DNA of 64,000 nt from VXMO01 sp965219405 (GCA_965219405.1 OZ244736.1:1-64000); one strand, 5' to 3'; positions 16,690-25,911 are shown, counted from the stretch's first letter. Notes: generated by a model not told the origin, from the letters alone. A program made the numbers and translations.

Positions 16690-18036
16690 TCAGTGAGCGG
16701 CGTAGACCCCTCTGCCCTCATCTGTTTGGGGTTCGCTCGCGCCGGGCGGGCGGTAGGGAGGGTCGGGGCGTCGAGCGGCGGCGAAGAGGAACGCGCCGGC
16801 GGTGGTGAAGAATGCGATGAGCCAAAATGCGGGGGCGTATGCATCAACCATATCCTTGATTCCCGCAGCAATGACCGGGCCGGACATTGTGCCCAACTGC
16901 ACGATGAGCGAGGAGAAGCCCATGATCGTCGCAAATGCGCCACGACCAAAGTATTCGGCGCGGATGGCCGTCATGAGGGGGCCTCTAAAGCCCCATGACA
17001 TGCCGTGGATTGCCGCGAATGCCAGCAGCATGGGAAGAGTCTCCGCGAGGGCGAGAACCGCAAGGGCGAGCGTGTGGCCGACCATGCAGACGACGATGAT
17101 TTTGCGCATTTCGATTCGCTCGGCCAGGAAACCTGTCGCGAGTTGAGAGGCAATCATGACGGTTGTCAGAACTGTGAAGACGAAGGCACCGGTGGCGGCA
17201 GTCATTCCGAGGTCGCTTTCGAGATAGGGGATGAACTGCGCGTTGACGGCAGAAACGGAGACCATGGCGGCAGCATGGCCCAGGGAGACAAACCAGAAGG
17301 ACGGAGTTTTCAGCGCCTCGCGGGACGTGAAGCCTAGTGCGACGGCGTTGAGAATGGGTCGGGCTGTGGCGGGGATGCCGTCCTCAGTGCGGCCTCTGTC
17401 CTGCGGCTTCTCGCCGTCCGGGAGGTAGCCGTATGGCTCCGGTGAGTGCCGGAAGAAGAGCGTTACTGGGAGTCCGACGACGAGGAGCAGGACGCCCGAC
17501 CACATGGCGAGACCGCGCCAACCCAGGGCGTCCATACCAAAGACGAGGATGGGTAGGGCCCAACCGGAGACGCCCCATCCGACAGAAGCGAGGGCCATAG
17601 CTCGCGAACGTCTCTTGTCAAACCAGTTGGCGATGGCGGCGTTTATTGTGATGAATCCGCCGAGGCTGGAGCCCAAGGAGATGATGAGATAGGCACCGTA
17701 GAATTGCCAGATTTCTTCGATGTTGGCGTAGACAAAGAACCCGGTGGCGTAGAGGATAACGCCGATCTGGAGGATGCTTCGCGTGCCGAATTTATCAACA
17801 AGCCAGCCCTGGAATGGGCCAAGGATACCGCTCTCTGCGCGGGAAAGTGTGAAGGCGAGGGCGATCTGGGTTCTGGTCCAGCCGAATTCCCGCTCAAGGT
17901 GGCTGAAGTAGACCTGGAAGGCCTGGAAGAAGAGTCCGCCGTTTAGGGCCTGGATCAGAAACGAACCCAAAACAATCCACCAGCCGAAGAAGACCTGGCT
18001 GGGGTCAAGTTTCGTTCCTTTTGGTAGTCGGATCAC
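16690..18036 (-). CDS. MFS transporter, monocarboxylate/oxalate-formate antiporter type
   Basis: 448-residue permease with about twelve transmembrane segments. It begins SQVFFGWWIVLGSFLIQAL and has the motif-A-like loop GPFQGWLVDKFGTRS and a second loop EREFGWTRTQIALAF, both typical of the MFS branch that includes oxalate/formate antiporters and monocarboxylate transporters. The middle hydrophilic loop (around residues 205-235) holds charged sequence (DGEKPQDRGRTEDG). Substrate is inferred only at class level: a small carboxylate. It is followed by its own start-proximal gap and lies 107 bases downstream of the NuoG-like gene start in the opposite reading order, so it is probably a separate unit. 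Confidence 0.82.
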   Translation of the reverse strand: MIRLPKGTKLDPSQVFFGWWIVLGSFLIQALNGGLFFQAFQVYFSHLEREFGWTRTQIALAFTLSRAESGILGPFQGWLVDKFGTRSILQIGVILYATGFFVYANIEEIWQFYGAYLIISLGSSLGGFITINAAIANWFDKRRSRAMALASVGWGVSGWALPILVFGMDALGWRGLAMWSGVLLLVVGLPVTLFFRHSPEPYGYLPDGEKPQDRGRTEDGIPATARPILNAVALGFTSREALKTPSFWFVSLGHAAAMVSVSAVNAQFIPYLESDLGMTAATGAFVFTVLTTVMIASQLATGFLAERIEMRKIIVVCMVGHTLALAVLALAETLPMLLAFAAIHGMSWGFRGPLMTAIRAEYFGRGAFATIMGFSSLIVQLGTMSGPVIAAGIKDMVDAYAPAFWLIAFFTTAGAFLFAAARRPDPPYRPPGASEPQTDEGRGVYAAH

Positions 18037-18155
18037 CTATGCCTGCGCCATTGGGCGACGAGCGTGTTCTAAACGTGAAGGAATCGTAACACAGATAGAG
18101 AGGGGGTTTGGTCGCCCTGCGAGCGGCGCCGGATTCCTCGCTTTGCTCAGAATGA

Positions 18156-18191
18156 CCCCTCGCCCTAGCCCCCTTCCAGTAGGAGAGGGGA
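18156..18191. repeat. Dispersed palindrome, family C (copy 2)
   Basis: CCCCTCGCCCTAGCCCCC then arms CCTTCC.../GGAGAGGGG, a degenerate version of the repeat at 4726. It sits in the 233-base intergenic stretch between the radical SAM gene end and the MFS gene start; otherwise that gap holds nothing recognised. Confidence 0.5.
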
Positions 18192-18269
18192 TAGCGGCGC
18201 GTGGCGGCCTCTTCCCCGCTTTCGGGGGATTCGGAGTGGGAAGATATTCACGGCCGCTGTTGTTATTTC

Positions 18270-19589
18270 TTATGCCGCCATGCCGCAGGTGCCGGGGTTG
18301 AGGGGGCACGTGGAGCAGTTGGCCGCCGATTCGGTGTGCAATTCCATCGTGCGTTTCGATGGTTGAGCAGCTTTTGCGGGCTGTTCCTGGAAGAGGGGGA
18401 GTTCGGCCTGCTTGGCAGGGGTGGGCTTGTGGCCGGGGAAGCGCAGGAATGGGAGGGCGCGCTTCATCACGACACCCATCGCCTTGAGTTCCTGACTCTG
18501 CGCAATCGAGTGCTCGCCCCGCTGCCCGATGATCCGGCTCGCCGCCAACGGCCCGACACCGGGGACACGCAGTAGCTCCTGCTCGCTCGCCTGGTTCACG
18601 TCCACCGGAAAGCGCTCGTAGTTGGTCATCGCAATCATGAGCTTCGGGTCGGTGCGCGTGTCCAGAAAGCCGTCATCACTGAAGGCAGGGCGCAGTTCCT
18701 CCGAGTCATAGCCATAGATGCGGGACAGCCAATCCATCTGGTAGAGGCGATGCTCTCTCGCGGGCGGCGTCGCGGGATGTTCCTCCAGCGGCGTGTATTG
18801 CACGGGCCGGAAAGCCGAGTAGTAGACGCGCTTGAAGCCGAAATCCCCATAGAGGCTGTGCATGCGCGTGTAGATGTCCCAATCCGACTCATCCGCCGCG
18901 CCCACGACCATCTGCGTCGCCTGGCCAACGGCGCCACCGTATCGCTCTTGCATGAGATCGCTGATGCGTGCCATCGGGGCGATGATGCCGTTGTCAAAGT
19001 CCTTCATCTTGCTGACCTTGCGGAGATGCTCAGCGGAGGGGGATTCGATATTGATGGAGAGCCGTGCGCCGAGCCGCTGACTGGCTTCCAGGAGAGAGTC
19101 ATCATTGGTGCCGGGCATCACTTTCAAATGCACGTAGCCACGGAAGCCGTAGCGGGAACGAACCGCGTCCACCACATCAAGCAGGCGCTCCTGCGTGGCG
19201 TTGGGATTCTTGAAGATCCCTGAGCTGAGGAAGAGTCCGTCCACCATGTGGCGTTGGTGCATCTCATTAAATAGCCGCGCGAGTTCATCCACCTTGAACC
19301 CGTAACGCCTGCGCGGGACCCAGTGGGAATTGGGGCAGTAGTGGCAGTCCATAATGCAGTGGTCGGTGAACATCACACGCAGGAGGGAGATGCGTTTGCC
19401 GTTCGGCATGGCGGCCTTGTAGACCCCGGCATGGGGAGTAGCTCCGCCGCGCGGGCCCACACGTTCCCCGCCACCGTTCGGCCGCGTGATTCCGTCCGAA
19501 CGTTCGGCGGGCGACAGGATGTCATCCGTTGCCATTCCGCCGAGGTGACGAAGCTTCTCATAGACATCCGGAGTACTTTTGATGAGCAT
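18270..19589 (-). CDS. Putative DNA modification/repair radical SAM protein
   Basis: 439 residues. Radical SAM cluster motif CIMDCHYCPNSHW near residue 75, SAM-binding barrel, then a helix-hairpin-helix segment PVDVNQASEQELLRVPGVG that suggests DNA binding, and a Cys-rich tail CSTCPLNPGTCG that could bind another cluster. The combination matches COG4277, a family predicted to act in DNA repair, often paired with a uracil-DNA-glycosylase-like gene; no such partner is adjacent here. AAGGAGG lies before ATG 19589. A palindrome at 19608-19621 resembling an SOS box suggests damage induction. Immediate neighbours are nuclease-fold proteins. Confidence 0.85.
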   Translation of the reverse strand: MLIKSTPDVYEKLRHLGGMATDDILSPAERSDGITRPNGGGERVGPRGGATPHAGVYKAAMPNGKRISLLRVMFTDHCIMDCHYCPNSHWVPRRRYGFKVDELARLFNEMHQRHMVDGLFLSSGIFKNPNATQERLLDVVDAVRSRYGFRGYVHLKVMPGTNDDSLLEASQRLGARLSINIESPSAEHLRKVSKMKDFDNGIIAPMARISDLMQERYGGAVGQATQMVVGAADESDWDIYTRMHSLYGDFGFKRVYYSAFRPVQYTPLEEHPATPPAREHRLYQMDWLSRIYGYDSEELRPAFSDDGFLDTRTDPKLMIAMTNYERFPVDVNQASEQELLRVPGVGPLAASRIIGQRGEHSIAQSQELKAMGVVMKRALPFLRFPGHKPTPAKQAELPLFQEQPAKAAQPSKRTMELHTESAANCSTCPLNPGTCGMAA

Positions 19590-19607
19590 GGCGGGCCTCC
19601 TTCTTAT

Positions 19608-19621
19608 GAAACATTTGTTCC
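19608..19621 (-). promoter_or_regulatory. Candidate LexA (SOS) box
   Basis: On the minus strand GGAACAAATGTTTC, an imperfect palindrome matching GAAC-N4-GTTC, the Gram-positive-type LexA site, at seven of eight fixed positions. It is 18 bases upstream of the radical SAM repair gene start. Confidence 0.4.
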
Positions 19622-19705
19622 AAAACTAGCATGGCTGGGAGGGGGATGCAAGCCCCTAGTGGAGGAGTTTTGGCCACCCTATGGGCGGCGGATGGCGAGC
19701 GGGGG

Positions 19706-20563
19706 TTACTGGCGGAGGGTGTAGAGCCAGCCTTCGTCGTGGGCGAAGCCTTGTTGGGCAGCATTGGGGTGTGTGAAGGCGTCAGGATTGCGATGCCATT
19801 GGAGCGCGCCGGCCAAGTTGACGACGGAATCGAGGCAATCGGTGTTGGCTCGACAGGCCAGGCGGACGTGTTCCGGCAGCCGTGCGCCAATCCACTCTTC
19901 AACGATTGCCAGAATCTCGTGGCGGCGTTGGAGGTTTTTGTCGCCGTTCTTGTAGCCGACGCCGGAGTCACCCCTGGCGCGCAGGAGTTGGCCGGGCATC
20001 AGTTCCACGAGTGTTACTTCACTTCGCCACATGTTGGCGGGGAGGGGCGGGATTCTGAATCGGCCGGGGGCGCGTGCCAGGAGGCGGCCGAGCATGGCCA
20101 TGCCGTGGTAGGTCATCTGGATCATGCTTGGTCTACCGCTGTGGAGGGGGGAGTAGGCGGGAGGGTTATCGCTGGCGCGCTTAGGTTCAATGTTTAACCC
20201 AGGCTCGCGCAGTTGTTTGCGCACTTTTCGCGCAGCCACATACTTGGCGGCAACCTCTTCGAATTCTGCCCAGTCAGTGCCCGCCATACGGTCGCAGGAG
20301 TCCATTAGGCCCTCGCCCCACCTGATGAACCCTTGGGTGACGGCAAAGTCGGCTGGCAGGCCAAAGGGGAAATCAAGGGCGGCGACGGCGGGGCCATCGA
20401 CGGTTAACAGAAGTTGTTCGAGGTCTGAGCGTCGAATGGGTATCGGGGTCTGGAAGTCAACGCGGCCACCCTCGGCGACCGTGGCCATGGCGATCCAGGT
20501 GGCGTTGTCCTGCTGCGAGCCGCTGAAGTCAACGCCGATGAAGGTTGTTTGTCCGCTTGGCAT
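19706..20563 (-). CDS. DUF429-like protein with RNase H-type fold
   Basis: 285 residues starting MPSGQTTFIGVDFSGSQQDN. The first strand with an Asp (FIGVDFSGS) and a second acidic strand (GPAVAALDFPFGLP) are the pattern of the DUF429/predicted RNase H-like nuclease family. Two later stretches, MIQMTYHGMAMLGRLL and TLVELMPGQLLRARG, fit the family's middle helices and third catalytic strand, and LPEHVRLACRANTDCLDSVVN supplies a further acidic site. Activity on nucleic acid is predicted from fold only. It lies between the radical SAM gene and the PD-(D/E)XK gene in the same direction, suggesting a DNA-processing cluster. Confidence 0.68.
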   Translation of the reverse strand: MPSGQTTFIGVDFSGSQQDNATWIAMATVAEGGRVDFQTPIPIRRSDLEQLLLTVDGPAVAALDFPFGLPADFAVTQGFIRWGEGLMDSCDRMAGTDWAEFEEVAAKYVAARKVRKQLREPGLNIEPKRASDNPPAYSPLHSGRPSMIQMTYHGMAMLGRLLARAPGRFRIPPLPANMWRSEVTLVELMPGQLLRARGDSGVGYKNGDKNLQRRHEILAIVEEWIGARLPEHVRLACRANTDCLDSVVNLAGALQWHRNPDAFTHPNAAQQGFAHDEGWLYTLRQ

Positions 20564-20584
20564 GGTCTAGTTCAGCCGAGACTG

Positions 20585-21724
20585 CTACAAGGCCTGCAGT
20601 TGCCGGAGGATCGTTCCTAGCCTGTCCTCCAGCAGGGGAGTATTGTCTGCAGCGGCATCGTAGTCAAGGGTCCACGCATCTATCCCTTTTGTGGCTACTT
20701 TTCTTGTGAAATCATCACTAGAGAATTGGTCCGCCCATCGCCCAAGCACGGTTCGCAGTTCGTCATTCGGCGGCGGTTCGTAGCCGCTGATTGCTTCCCC
20801 GAAAGAGATATTTGATAGGCCCATCCAACCGGACACTGTTGGAGGAAAAACCCAGGCAACGCTAACTGGGTACTGCCAGATACTGCACTGCGTTCTGACA
20901 CTGAAACCGGTTGAGCCCCACGCAATGTCGGCACCGGCCTTTTCGGCAGTTCTGAGTAGTCCGGTTGCAACACCTCGGTGTTTTTCGTCCGTGAACTCCG
21001 CCAAGAATGACTCACGGTCGAGTTTCCGACGTCGGCTGGTGCCGCCAAGGCGTGATTGCGCTGCGATCCTACCCATCACGCGCGGGACGAGCGTTTGCGT
21101 CCGTTCGCTGCGAAACTGCTTGATCTCCACAGCTAGAACTTCAATGCCTGGCATCTGAGCGTTCAGGAAGTCCACTACCCTTTCAAGCGGATCGGGAATG
21201 TCATCAGATACAAACAACAAGCGGAGCCGACTCGCGGCAAGGTTGGTGGCGACATCCTCCCAGAAGCTGTCGGCATCAAGGGCATCATCCTGCAACAGCT
21301 TTGCAAGTTCAGTCTCCGGATCACTCCCTTGCGCCACGGTCGACCGCTCAAACGTTTGACGTAATTCGTCCGCCGTCCACGTCTGTTGTGCATGAGCGGC
21401 GTACTCCAGCATCTGCCCGACTATGGTGCGCCTAATCTCAGGGTTTGACCCACGCTTGACCTCAACCAGCGTCGGCACAGCTTCTTGATCAATGATCAGG
21501 TGGTCGACCGACCAGCGGGCCACCTCACCCGCCATCTCTGCAATTCCCTTCTCTCGGGTGATGAGTATCCATCGGCGGGCGTCGCCCGGACGCATCTGCT
21601 CGCCGTCGAGCAAGTGTGGATTTTCTGCAATAAGCCGCTGTAACTCGTCCTCAGTAGGGAAAGCCTCTTCTTCGAGCGGCTCCAAGTTGCCTTCAGGTGT
21701 TCTAGCGTAAATGCGTTCAGCCAT
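20585..21724 (-). CDS. PD-(D/E)XK nuclease-fold protein (DUF91/NucS-like N-terminus)
   Basis: 379 residues. The N-terminal half has FPTEDELQRLIAENPHLLDG, then VDHLIIDQEAVPTLVEVKRG, giving the Asp and E-V-K of a PD-(D/E)XK nuclease core as in DUF91 proteins. A helical middle and a C-terminal alpha/beta part (residues about 230-379) have no recognised family, with DIAWGSTGFSVRTQCS and YPVSVAWVFPP as landmarks. The ATG at 21724 follows the stop of a Phd-like antitoxin gene by one base, so the pair is translationally coupled. Codon use is less GC-rich than neighbours. It could be the effector of a toxin-antitoxin-like or defence module, or a chance neighbour. Confidence 0.7.
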   Translation of the reverse strand: MAERIYARTPEGNLEPLEEEAFPTEDELQRLIAENPHLLDGEQMRPGDARRWILITREKGIAEMAGEVARWSVDHLIIDQEAVPTLVEVKRGSNPEIRRTIVGQMLEYAAHAQQTWTADELRQTFERSTVAQGSDPETELAKLLQDDALDADSFWEDVATNLAASRLRLLFVSDDIPDPLERVVDFLNAQMPGIEVLAVEIKQFRSERTQTLVPRVMGRIAAQSRLGGTSRRRKLDRESFLAEFTDEKHRGVATGLLRTAEKAGADIAWGSTGFSVRTQCSIWQYPVSVAWVFPPTVSGWMGLSNISFGEAISGYEPPPNDELRTVLGRWADQFSSDDFTRKVATKGIDAWTLDYDAAADNTPLLEDRLGTILRQLQAL

Positions 21725-21725
21725 C

Positions 21726-21953
21726 TCAGTTCAGACCGATAGACGTGATGTCGCCGCGTACCTCTCCCTTGCCACGGAGTATGCCAATCAGATGTGCGTT
21801 TTTTCCTTTCTTGCCAAGCGGGGCATCCTCTTCAATGGGCAGGACACGGGCGATTGGCTTGCCATCCTCGGTTACTACCAAGCCCTCGGCGTCCAGACCG
21901 TTAAGCAACGTTAGGCATTCTTCCCTGAATTGCGCCGCTTCTATCGTCTTCAT
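21726..21953 (-). CDS. Phd/YefM-like antitoxin
   Basis: About 75 residues starting MKTIEAAQFREECLTLLNGL, then VVTEDGKPIARVLPIEED: the N-terminal DNA-binding fold of Phd/YefM antitoxins. The C-terminus (LIGILRGKGEVRGD) is the short toxin-binding tail, of a type usual with PIN-domain toxins. No RelE or PIN toxin follows; instead a PD-(D/E)XK nuclease-fold gene begins one base after the stop. A GTG at 21956 is an alternative start three bases upstream. Confidence 0.8.
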   Translation of the reverse strand: MKTIEAAQFREECLTLLNGLDAEGLVVTEDGKPIARVLPIEEDAPLGKKGKNAHLIGILRGKGEVRGDITSIGLN

Positions 21954-22002
21954 CACACCGTTCCTGTCTGAATGACCGCCTGTTTTGCCTGTACCAGACC
22001 GA

Positions 22003-24414
22003 TTATCTCAGGGCGTCTGCGGCTACTAGTTCGCGGGTTTCTTCCTGGTTGATGCCGAGGATTTCGGTGAGGATGGCGTCCGTGTGTTCGTTGAGCATCG
22101 GGGCGCGGCGGAGTTCTCCCGCGTACTCGCCGTTCACCTGCCATGGCACCTTGGCCGTTCTGCGCGGGCCTGCCTCGGGATGGTCGATGGTCGCGAAGAA
22201 GCCTCGGGCCTGTTGATGGGGGTGCTCGACAACTTCCAACGGGTCGAGGATGGGAGCAGCGGACACGCCCGCAGCGGCCAACTGGTCAGCCATCTCATAT
22301 TTGCCCCGCCCCGCCGTCCACTCGGCGATGATTTCGTCGAGCGCAGCTTCATTCTGTTTGCGGGATTCGGGCGAGTTGAAGCGGGCGTCGCTGGCGAGTC
22401 CGTCGATGACGCTGCACAGGCCGGCCCATTCGGTTCCTGTTCGGGCCGTGACGGCGATCCATTGGTCGTCGCCGGCAGCAGGGAAAATGTTGTGCGGCGC
22501 GTGGAGGGGGTGGTGAGAGCCATCACGGGCGAGCGTGTAGCTGCCGGTAGCGCGGGCAACCATCGGCTCGGTGATGAGGGTCATCAGGGCTTCGGTCATA
22601 GCGACATCGACGTGATGACCCATGCCGGTGCGCTTGCGGTCGTGGAGCGCCGTCAGCGTGGCCATGGTGGCGTATGTGGCGGATACGACATCCGGGAAGT
22701 AGGAGCCAAGAAGGCGGCGGTGTCCATCCGTGTACCCGGTAACGTCTGCCAGACCGCAGAAGGCGTTGATGATGCTATGCAGGCCGCTGTAGTCCTTTAG
22801 CGGGCCACTCCTCCCAAAGGCGGCGACGGATGTATAGATGACTCGGGGGTTGAGGGGCGCGATGTCCTGGTAGCCAAGTCCCCATCGTTCCATCAGGCCG
22901 GTGGAGAAATTCTCAAGCACGATGTCCGCAGTCGCGCAGAGGCGGCGTGCCACATCCCTGCCCTCCTCGGTGCGGAGATTGATGGGGATGGCGCGCTTAC
23001 CCATGCTCAGCGTGTTGTATGCGCCGGCACGATTCATGCCGGGAGTCTGGGCGGCGAACGGCGGGGAGTTGCGGAAGTCGGCGGGATTCTCACGGCTTTC
23101 CACCTGGATCACGTCCGCGCCCAACGCGGCTAGCCACTTGGCGCAGTACGGGATCGCGATGTACTGACCGAAGTCGACGACGCGGATGCCTTTGAGCGGG
23201 AGGGACGGCGTTGATCCGGCATGAGAGGCGGATGCGCCATTCGTGGACGGCGCGACAGGCGTCGAATCATCCGCTTCGGGCTTGCCTTCTTCGTTACGCG
23301 GATAGCCGGTGATGATGAATGGTGCGCCGGTGAAGGGAATCTGCTGGCCGTCCTGCGTCGTAATGTTTCGGATGTAGCGGCGTTCCTTGACGTGCACGTG
23401 CGTCATGACCTCTTCGATCGAGGTCGCCCAGAACGCGGGGATGTTGCGGGCCTGGAGTTCGGTGGTGATCTCCTCGCCCGTGCGCTCCATCGTCCAGTTG
23501 GTCATCAGGACGCTGACGGCGTCCCAATTCATGGCGCGTTTCGTGCCGTCGTCGTAGTCCTCGGTGTACGCCCACTCGGGGCTGCCCATGACCTCCGCGA
23601 ACTGCTCCCAGTGGCGGGGGCTGGTGGCCACGATGACTATGTAGCCGTCCTTGCACGGGATGTAGCAATTCGGCTGCCGCGCAAGGATGTTGGGGCCGCG
23701 GTCAAGCACGTATTCCAGGTACTCGCGTTGCGTGACGGGATGATAGTTGAGCGCCGTGATTGCCTCGAGTTCAGAGACTTCAATGCGCGTGCCGGTTACG
23801 CCGGGGCCCGCGCCGTTGCTGCCGCCGGAGTCTCCATACAGCGTGGCGAGTGTTCCCACGACGCTGACCGCGCCGGCCATGAGCGATGGGACGGACGCGC
23901 CGGTGGGCATGAGGGGCGGCTCGTTCGGCAGGTCATAGGTGGTGTCCGGCGGGCCGGGGGTAGTCCATGCCATGCCGGAGAGGGACCACGTTGCCAGATC
24001 GCTTGGCGGCAGATCGGCCAACGGGCCGTCATTTCCGTATGACGTGAGCGACACGACTGTTAGATGCGGGTAGCGGGCGTGGACGGCGTCCCATTCCAAG
24101 AACGGGGAATCGCCGTCGAACAGGCCTATGTCCTCGATGAGGATGTCCTGCCCGTCCAAGATGGCCAAGAGGGATTTGGGAGTAATGCTGTCGGCGTCAG
24201 TCTGAGAGCGGTGGGTCTTGTTAGCGTTCAGGGAGCGATGAAGCATCGGGTCCCATTCAGTCATCTCTCGGCCCTTTAGTCGCGTGTAGAGATTCCGCAT
24301 ACGGCTTACACGATCGACGTCCGCCCCAAGCTCACCGAGGAGGCGGGCGGCATATGCTCCGGCCAGCGATGAAGTGACATCGACAACTCGCAGATGCGAT
24401 AGCGGACCTGACAT
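22003..24414 (-). CDS. Fused double CaiB/BaiF family III CoA-transferase
   Basis: 803 residues containing two complete family III CoA-transferase domains in tandem. The first (about 1-390) begins LRVVDVTSSLAGAYAARLLG; the second (about 410-800) begins IRVVDFGQYIAIPYCAKWLA, joined by a Ser/Ala-rich linker near 385-405. These enzymes swap CoA between carboxylates and normally act as interlocked dimers; a fusion makes an obligate heterodimer-like unit. By eye the first domain has an Asp at the catalytic position (PPSDLATWSLSGM), while the second has His there (SGLHSIINAFCGL), so perhaps one active site remains. The neighbouring amidohydrolase is in the same direction, 29 bases upstream, suggesting an operon for a cyclic amide or similar substrate. 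Confidence 0.9.
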   Translation of the reverse strand: MSGPLSHLRVVDVTSSLAGAYAARLLGELGADVDRVSRMRNLYTRLKGREMTEWDPMLHRSLNANKTHRSQTDADSITPKSLLAILDGQDILIEDIGLFDGDSPFLEWDAVHARYPHLTVVSLTSYGNDGPLADLPPSDLATWSLSGMAWTTPGPPDTTYDLPNEPPLMPTGASVPSLMAGAVSVVGTLATLYGDSGGSNGAGPGVTGTRIEVSELEAITALNYHPVTQREYLEYVLDRGPNILARQPNCYIPCKDGYIVIVATSPRHWEQFAEVMGSPEWAYTEDYDDGTKRAMNWDAVSVLMTNWTMERTGEEITTELQARNIPAFWATSIEEVMTHVHVKERRYIRNITTQDGQQIPFTGAPFIITGYPRNEEGKPEADDSTPVAPSTNGASASHAGSTPSLPLKGIRVVDFGQYIAIPYCAKWLAALGADVIQVESRENPADFRNSPPFAAQTPGMNRAGAYNTLSMGKRAIPINLRTEEGRDVARRLCATADIVLENFSTGLMERWGLGYQDIAPLNPRVIYTSVAAFGRSGPLKDYSGLHSIINAFCGLADVTGYTDGHRRLLGSYFPDVVSATYATMATLTALHDRKRTGMGHHVDVAMTEALMTLITEPMVARATGSYTLARDGSHHPLHAPHNIFPAAGDDQWIAVTARTGTEWAGLCSVIDGLASDARFNSPESRKQNEAALDEIIAEWTAGRGKYEMADQLAAAGVSAAPILDPLEVVEHPHQQARGFFATIDHPEAGPRRTAKVPWQVNGEYAGELRRAPMLNEHTDAILTEILGINQEETRELVAADALR

Positions 24415-24443
24415 GAGCGCCCCCTTTGGCCAAATTTGTCGGC

Positions 24444-25808
24444 CTACCCTACTGAACGATAAATATAGCGACCGTCACCCCCAGATGCTACAACTTTGCC
24501 GTTTTCCGTGACGGTCTTGCCGCGGACGAGCGTGCGGACCGGCCAGCCGGTATATGACATGCCCTCATAGATGGAGTAGTCGGCGCGGCCCTGCAGACCT
24601 GCCGCGGTGACGGTTCGGGTTTCATCTATATCGACGATGGCGAGGTCGGCGTCCGCACCGATCTGCAGTGATCCCTTTTGCGGCCACAGGCCGAAGATTC
24701 TGGCGACGTTGGCGGAGGTGAGTTCGGCGACGCGCTCCAGTGGCAGGCCCCTGGCACGCACGCCATCGTTGAGCATGACGGGGAGAATCATGGGCATGTT
24801 TGGTTGGCCGGGCGAGGCGCTCCAGATTGTGCCTTGCTTTCGATCGCCAAGGCGGGCGGCGTGGTCGGAGCCGATGGCATCGACTGTGCCATCGGCGATG
24901 GCCTCCCAGAGGGCGTCCTGATCCTCTGGGCTGCGCAGGGGCGGGTTTTGCTTGCCGTACGTGCCGACGGGCGATTCATAGGTGTGGGAGAGATAGTGAG
25001 GGCACGTCTCAATGTAGACGCTGCCGCCAAGGGCGCGGAAATCCCGCGCCGCTTCCAGCGTCTCGGCTGTGGATGTGTGGACGATGTAAGGCGTGGAGCC
25101 GGTCTCGCGGCCAAAGAGCATGGCGCGGACGGCGGCTTCCGCCTCGGTGAACGGTGGGCGCGACTCACTCCACGCCTTGAGATCGTCACGGCCTGATTCT
25201 TCAAGTCGCTTGCGGATTGACCAGACGACCTCGATATTCTCCGTGTGGACGCACAGGACGGACCCGGGGCGTTGGCCGAGTTTCTCCAAAACCTCGTACA
25301 TGAGGCCGTCGTCGATGGGCGGGAGGCCGATGTATGCGCCCTCCTCGCCCCGAAAACTCATGAAGAATTTAAAACTTGTCACACCGAATTCATCCACGTA
25401 GCGGTCAATCTCTCCGAGCTGCTCTCGCGTGGAGATGACGGCATGGAGACCGTAGTCGATGAGGCTCTGGGAATCGCCCCATTCACGGTATTGGTTGTAC
25501 TCCGCCTCATACGGATCGTTAGACATGAGGAAGTGGAGGATGGTGGTGATGCCGTGGAGGGCGGCGGCGCGCGTTTCGGTCTCGAAAGCCGTTTCGGGGT
25601 CGCCGAGGTTGAGGTGGGTGTGGGGATCGATGACACCGGGGAGGATGACACGGCCGGTGGCGTCGATGGTCTCATTGGCTTCCACTTCTGCGCCCGGGTC
25701 TAGATGGGCGGTGATACGGCCATCAGTGATGACGAGGTCGATGCGGCGTTGGCCTCCGCCGTAGGGCAGGACGACTTCCGCGCCGCGGATGAGTGTGTCG
25801 AATGGCAT
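24444..25808 (-). CDS. Hydantoinase/allantoinase/dihydroorotase-type amidohydrolase
   Basis: 454-residue cyclic-amide hydrolase of the amidohydrolase superfamily. The binuclear metal site is visible: DPHTHLN (two His), the bridging carboxylated Lys in GVTSFKFFMSF, then VHTEN and IVHTSTAET (His ligands) and the Asp in IGSDHAAR. The N-terminal small beta domain (LIRGAEVVLPYGG) and C-terminal SLQIGADADLAIVDID are usual. Substrate among dihydropyrimidine, hydantoin, allantoin or dihydroorotate is not fixed by the sequence. It lies 29 bases upstream of the fused CoA-transferase on the same strand. Confidence 0.88.
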   Translation of the reverse strand: MPFDTLIRGAEVVLPYGGGQRRIDLVITDGRITAHLDPGAEVEANETIDATGRVILPGVIDPHTHLNLGDPETAFETETRAAALHGITTILHFLMSNDPYEAEYNQYREWGDSQSLIDYGLHAVISTREQLGEIDRYVDEFGVTSFKFFMSFRGEEGAYIGLPPIDDGLMYEVLEKLGQRPGSVLCVHTENIEVVWSIRKRLEESGRDDLKAWSESRPPFTEAEAAVRAMLFGRETGSTPYIVHTSTAETLEAARDFRALGGSVYIETCPHYLSHTYESPVGTYGKQNPPLRSPEDQDALWEAIADGTVDAIGSDHAARLGDRKQGTIWSASPGQPNMPMILPVMLNDGVRARGLPLERVAELTSANVARIFGLWPQKGSLQIGADADLAIVDIDETRTVTAAGLQGRADYSIYEGMSYTGWPVRTLVRGKTVTENGKVVASGGDGRYIYRSVG

Positions 25809-25911
25809 GTGGGTCTCCAGTTGAGTGGATTTCTATAGAGGAATGATAGGGGAAATGGAGCGTGGACGGTGAGCAGGTGAGCGTCACGTAGCCCGGTTGC
25901 GGAATGAGATT

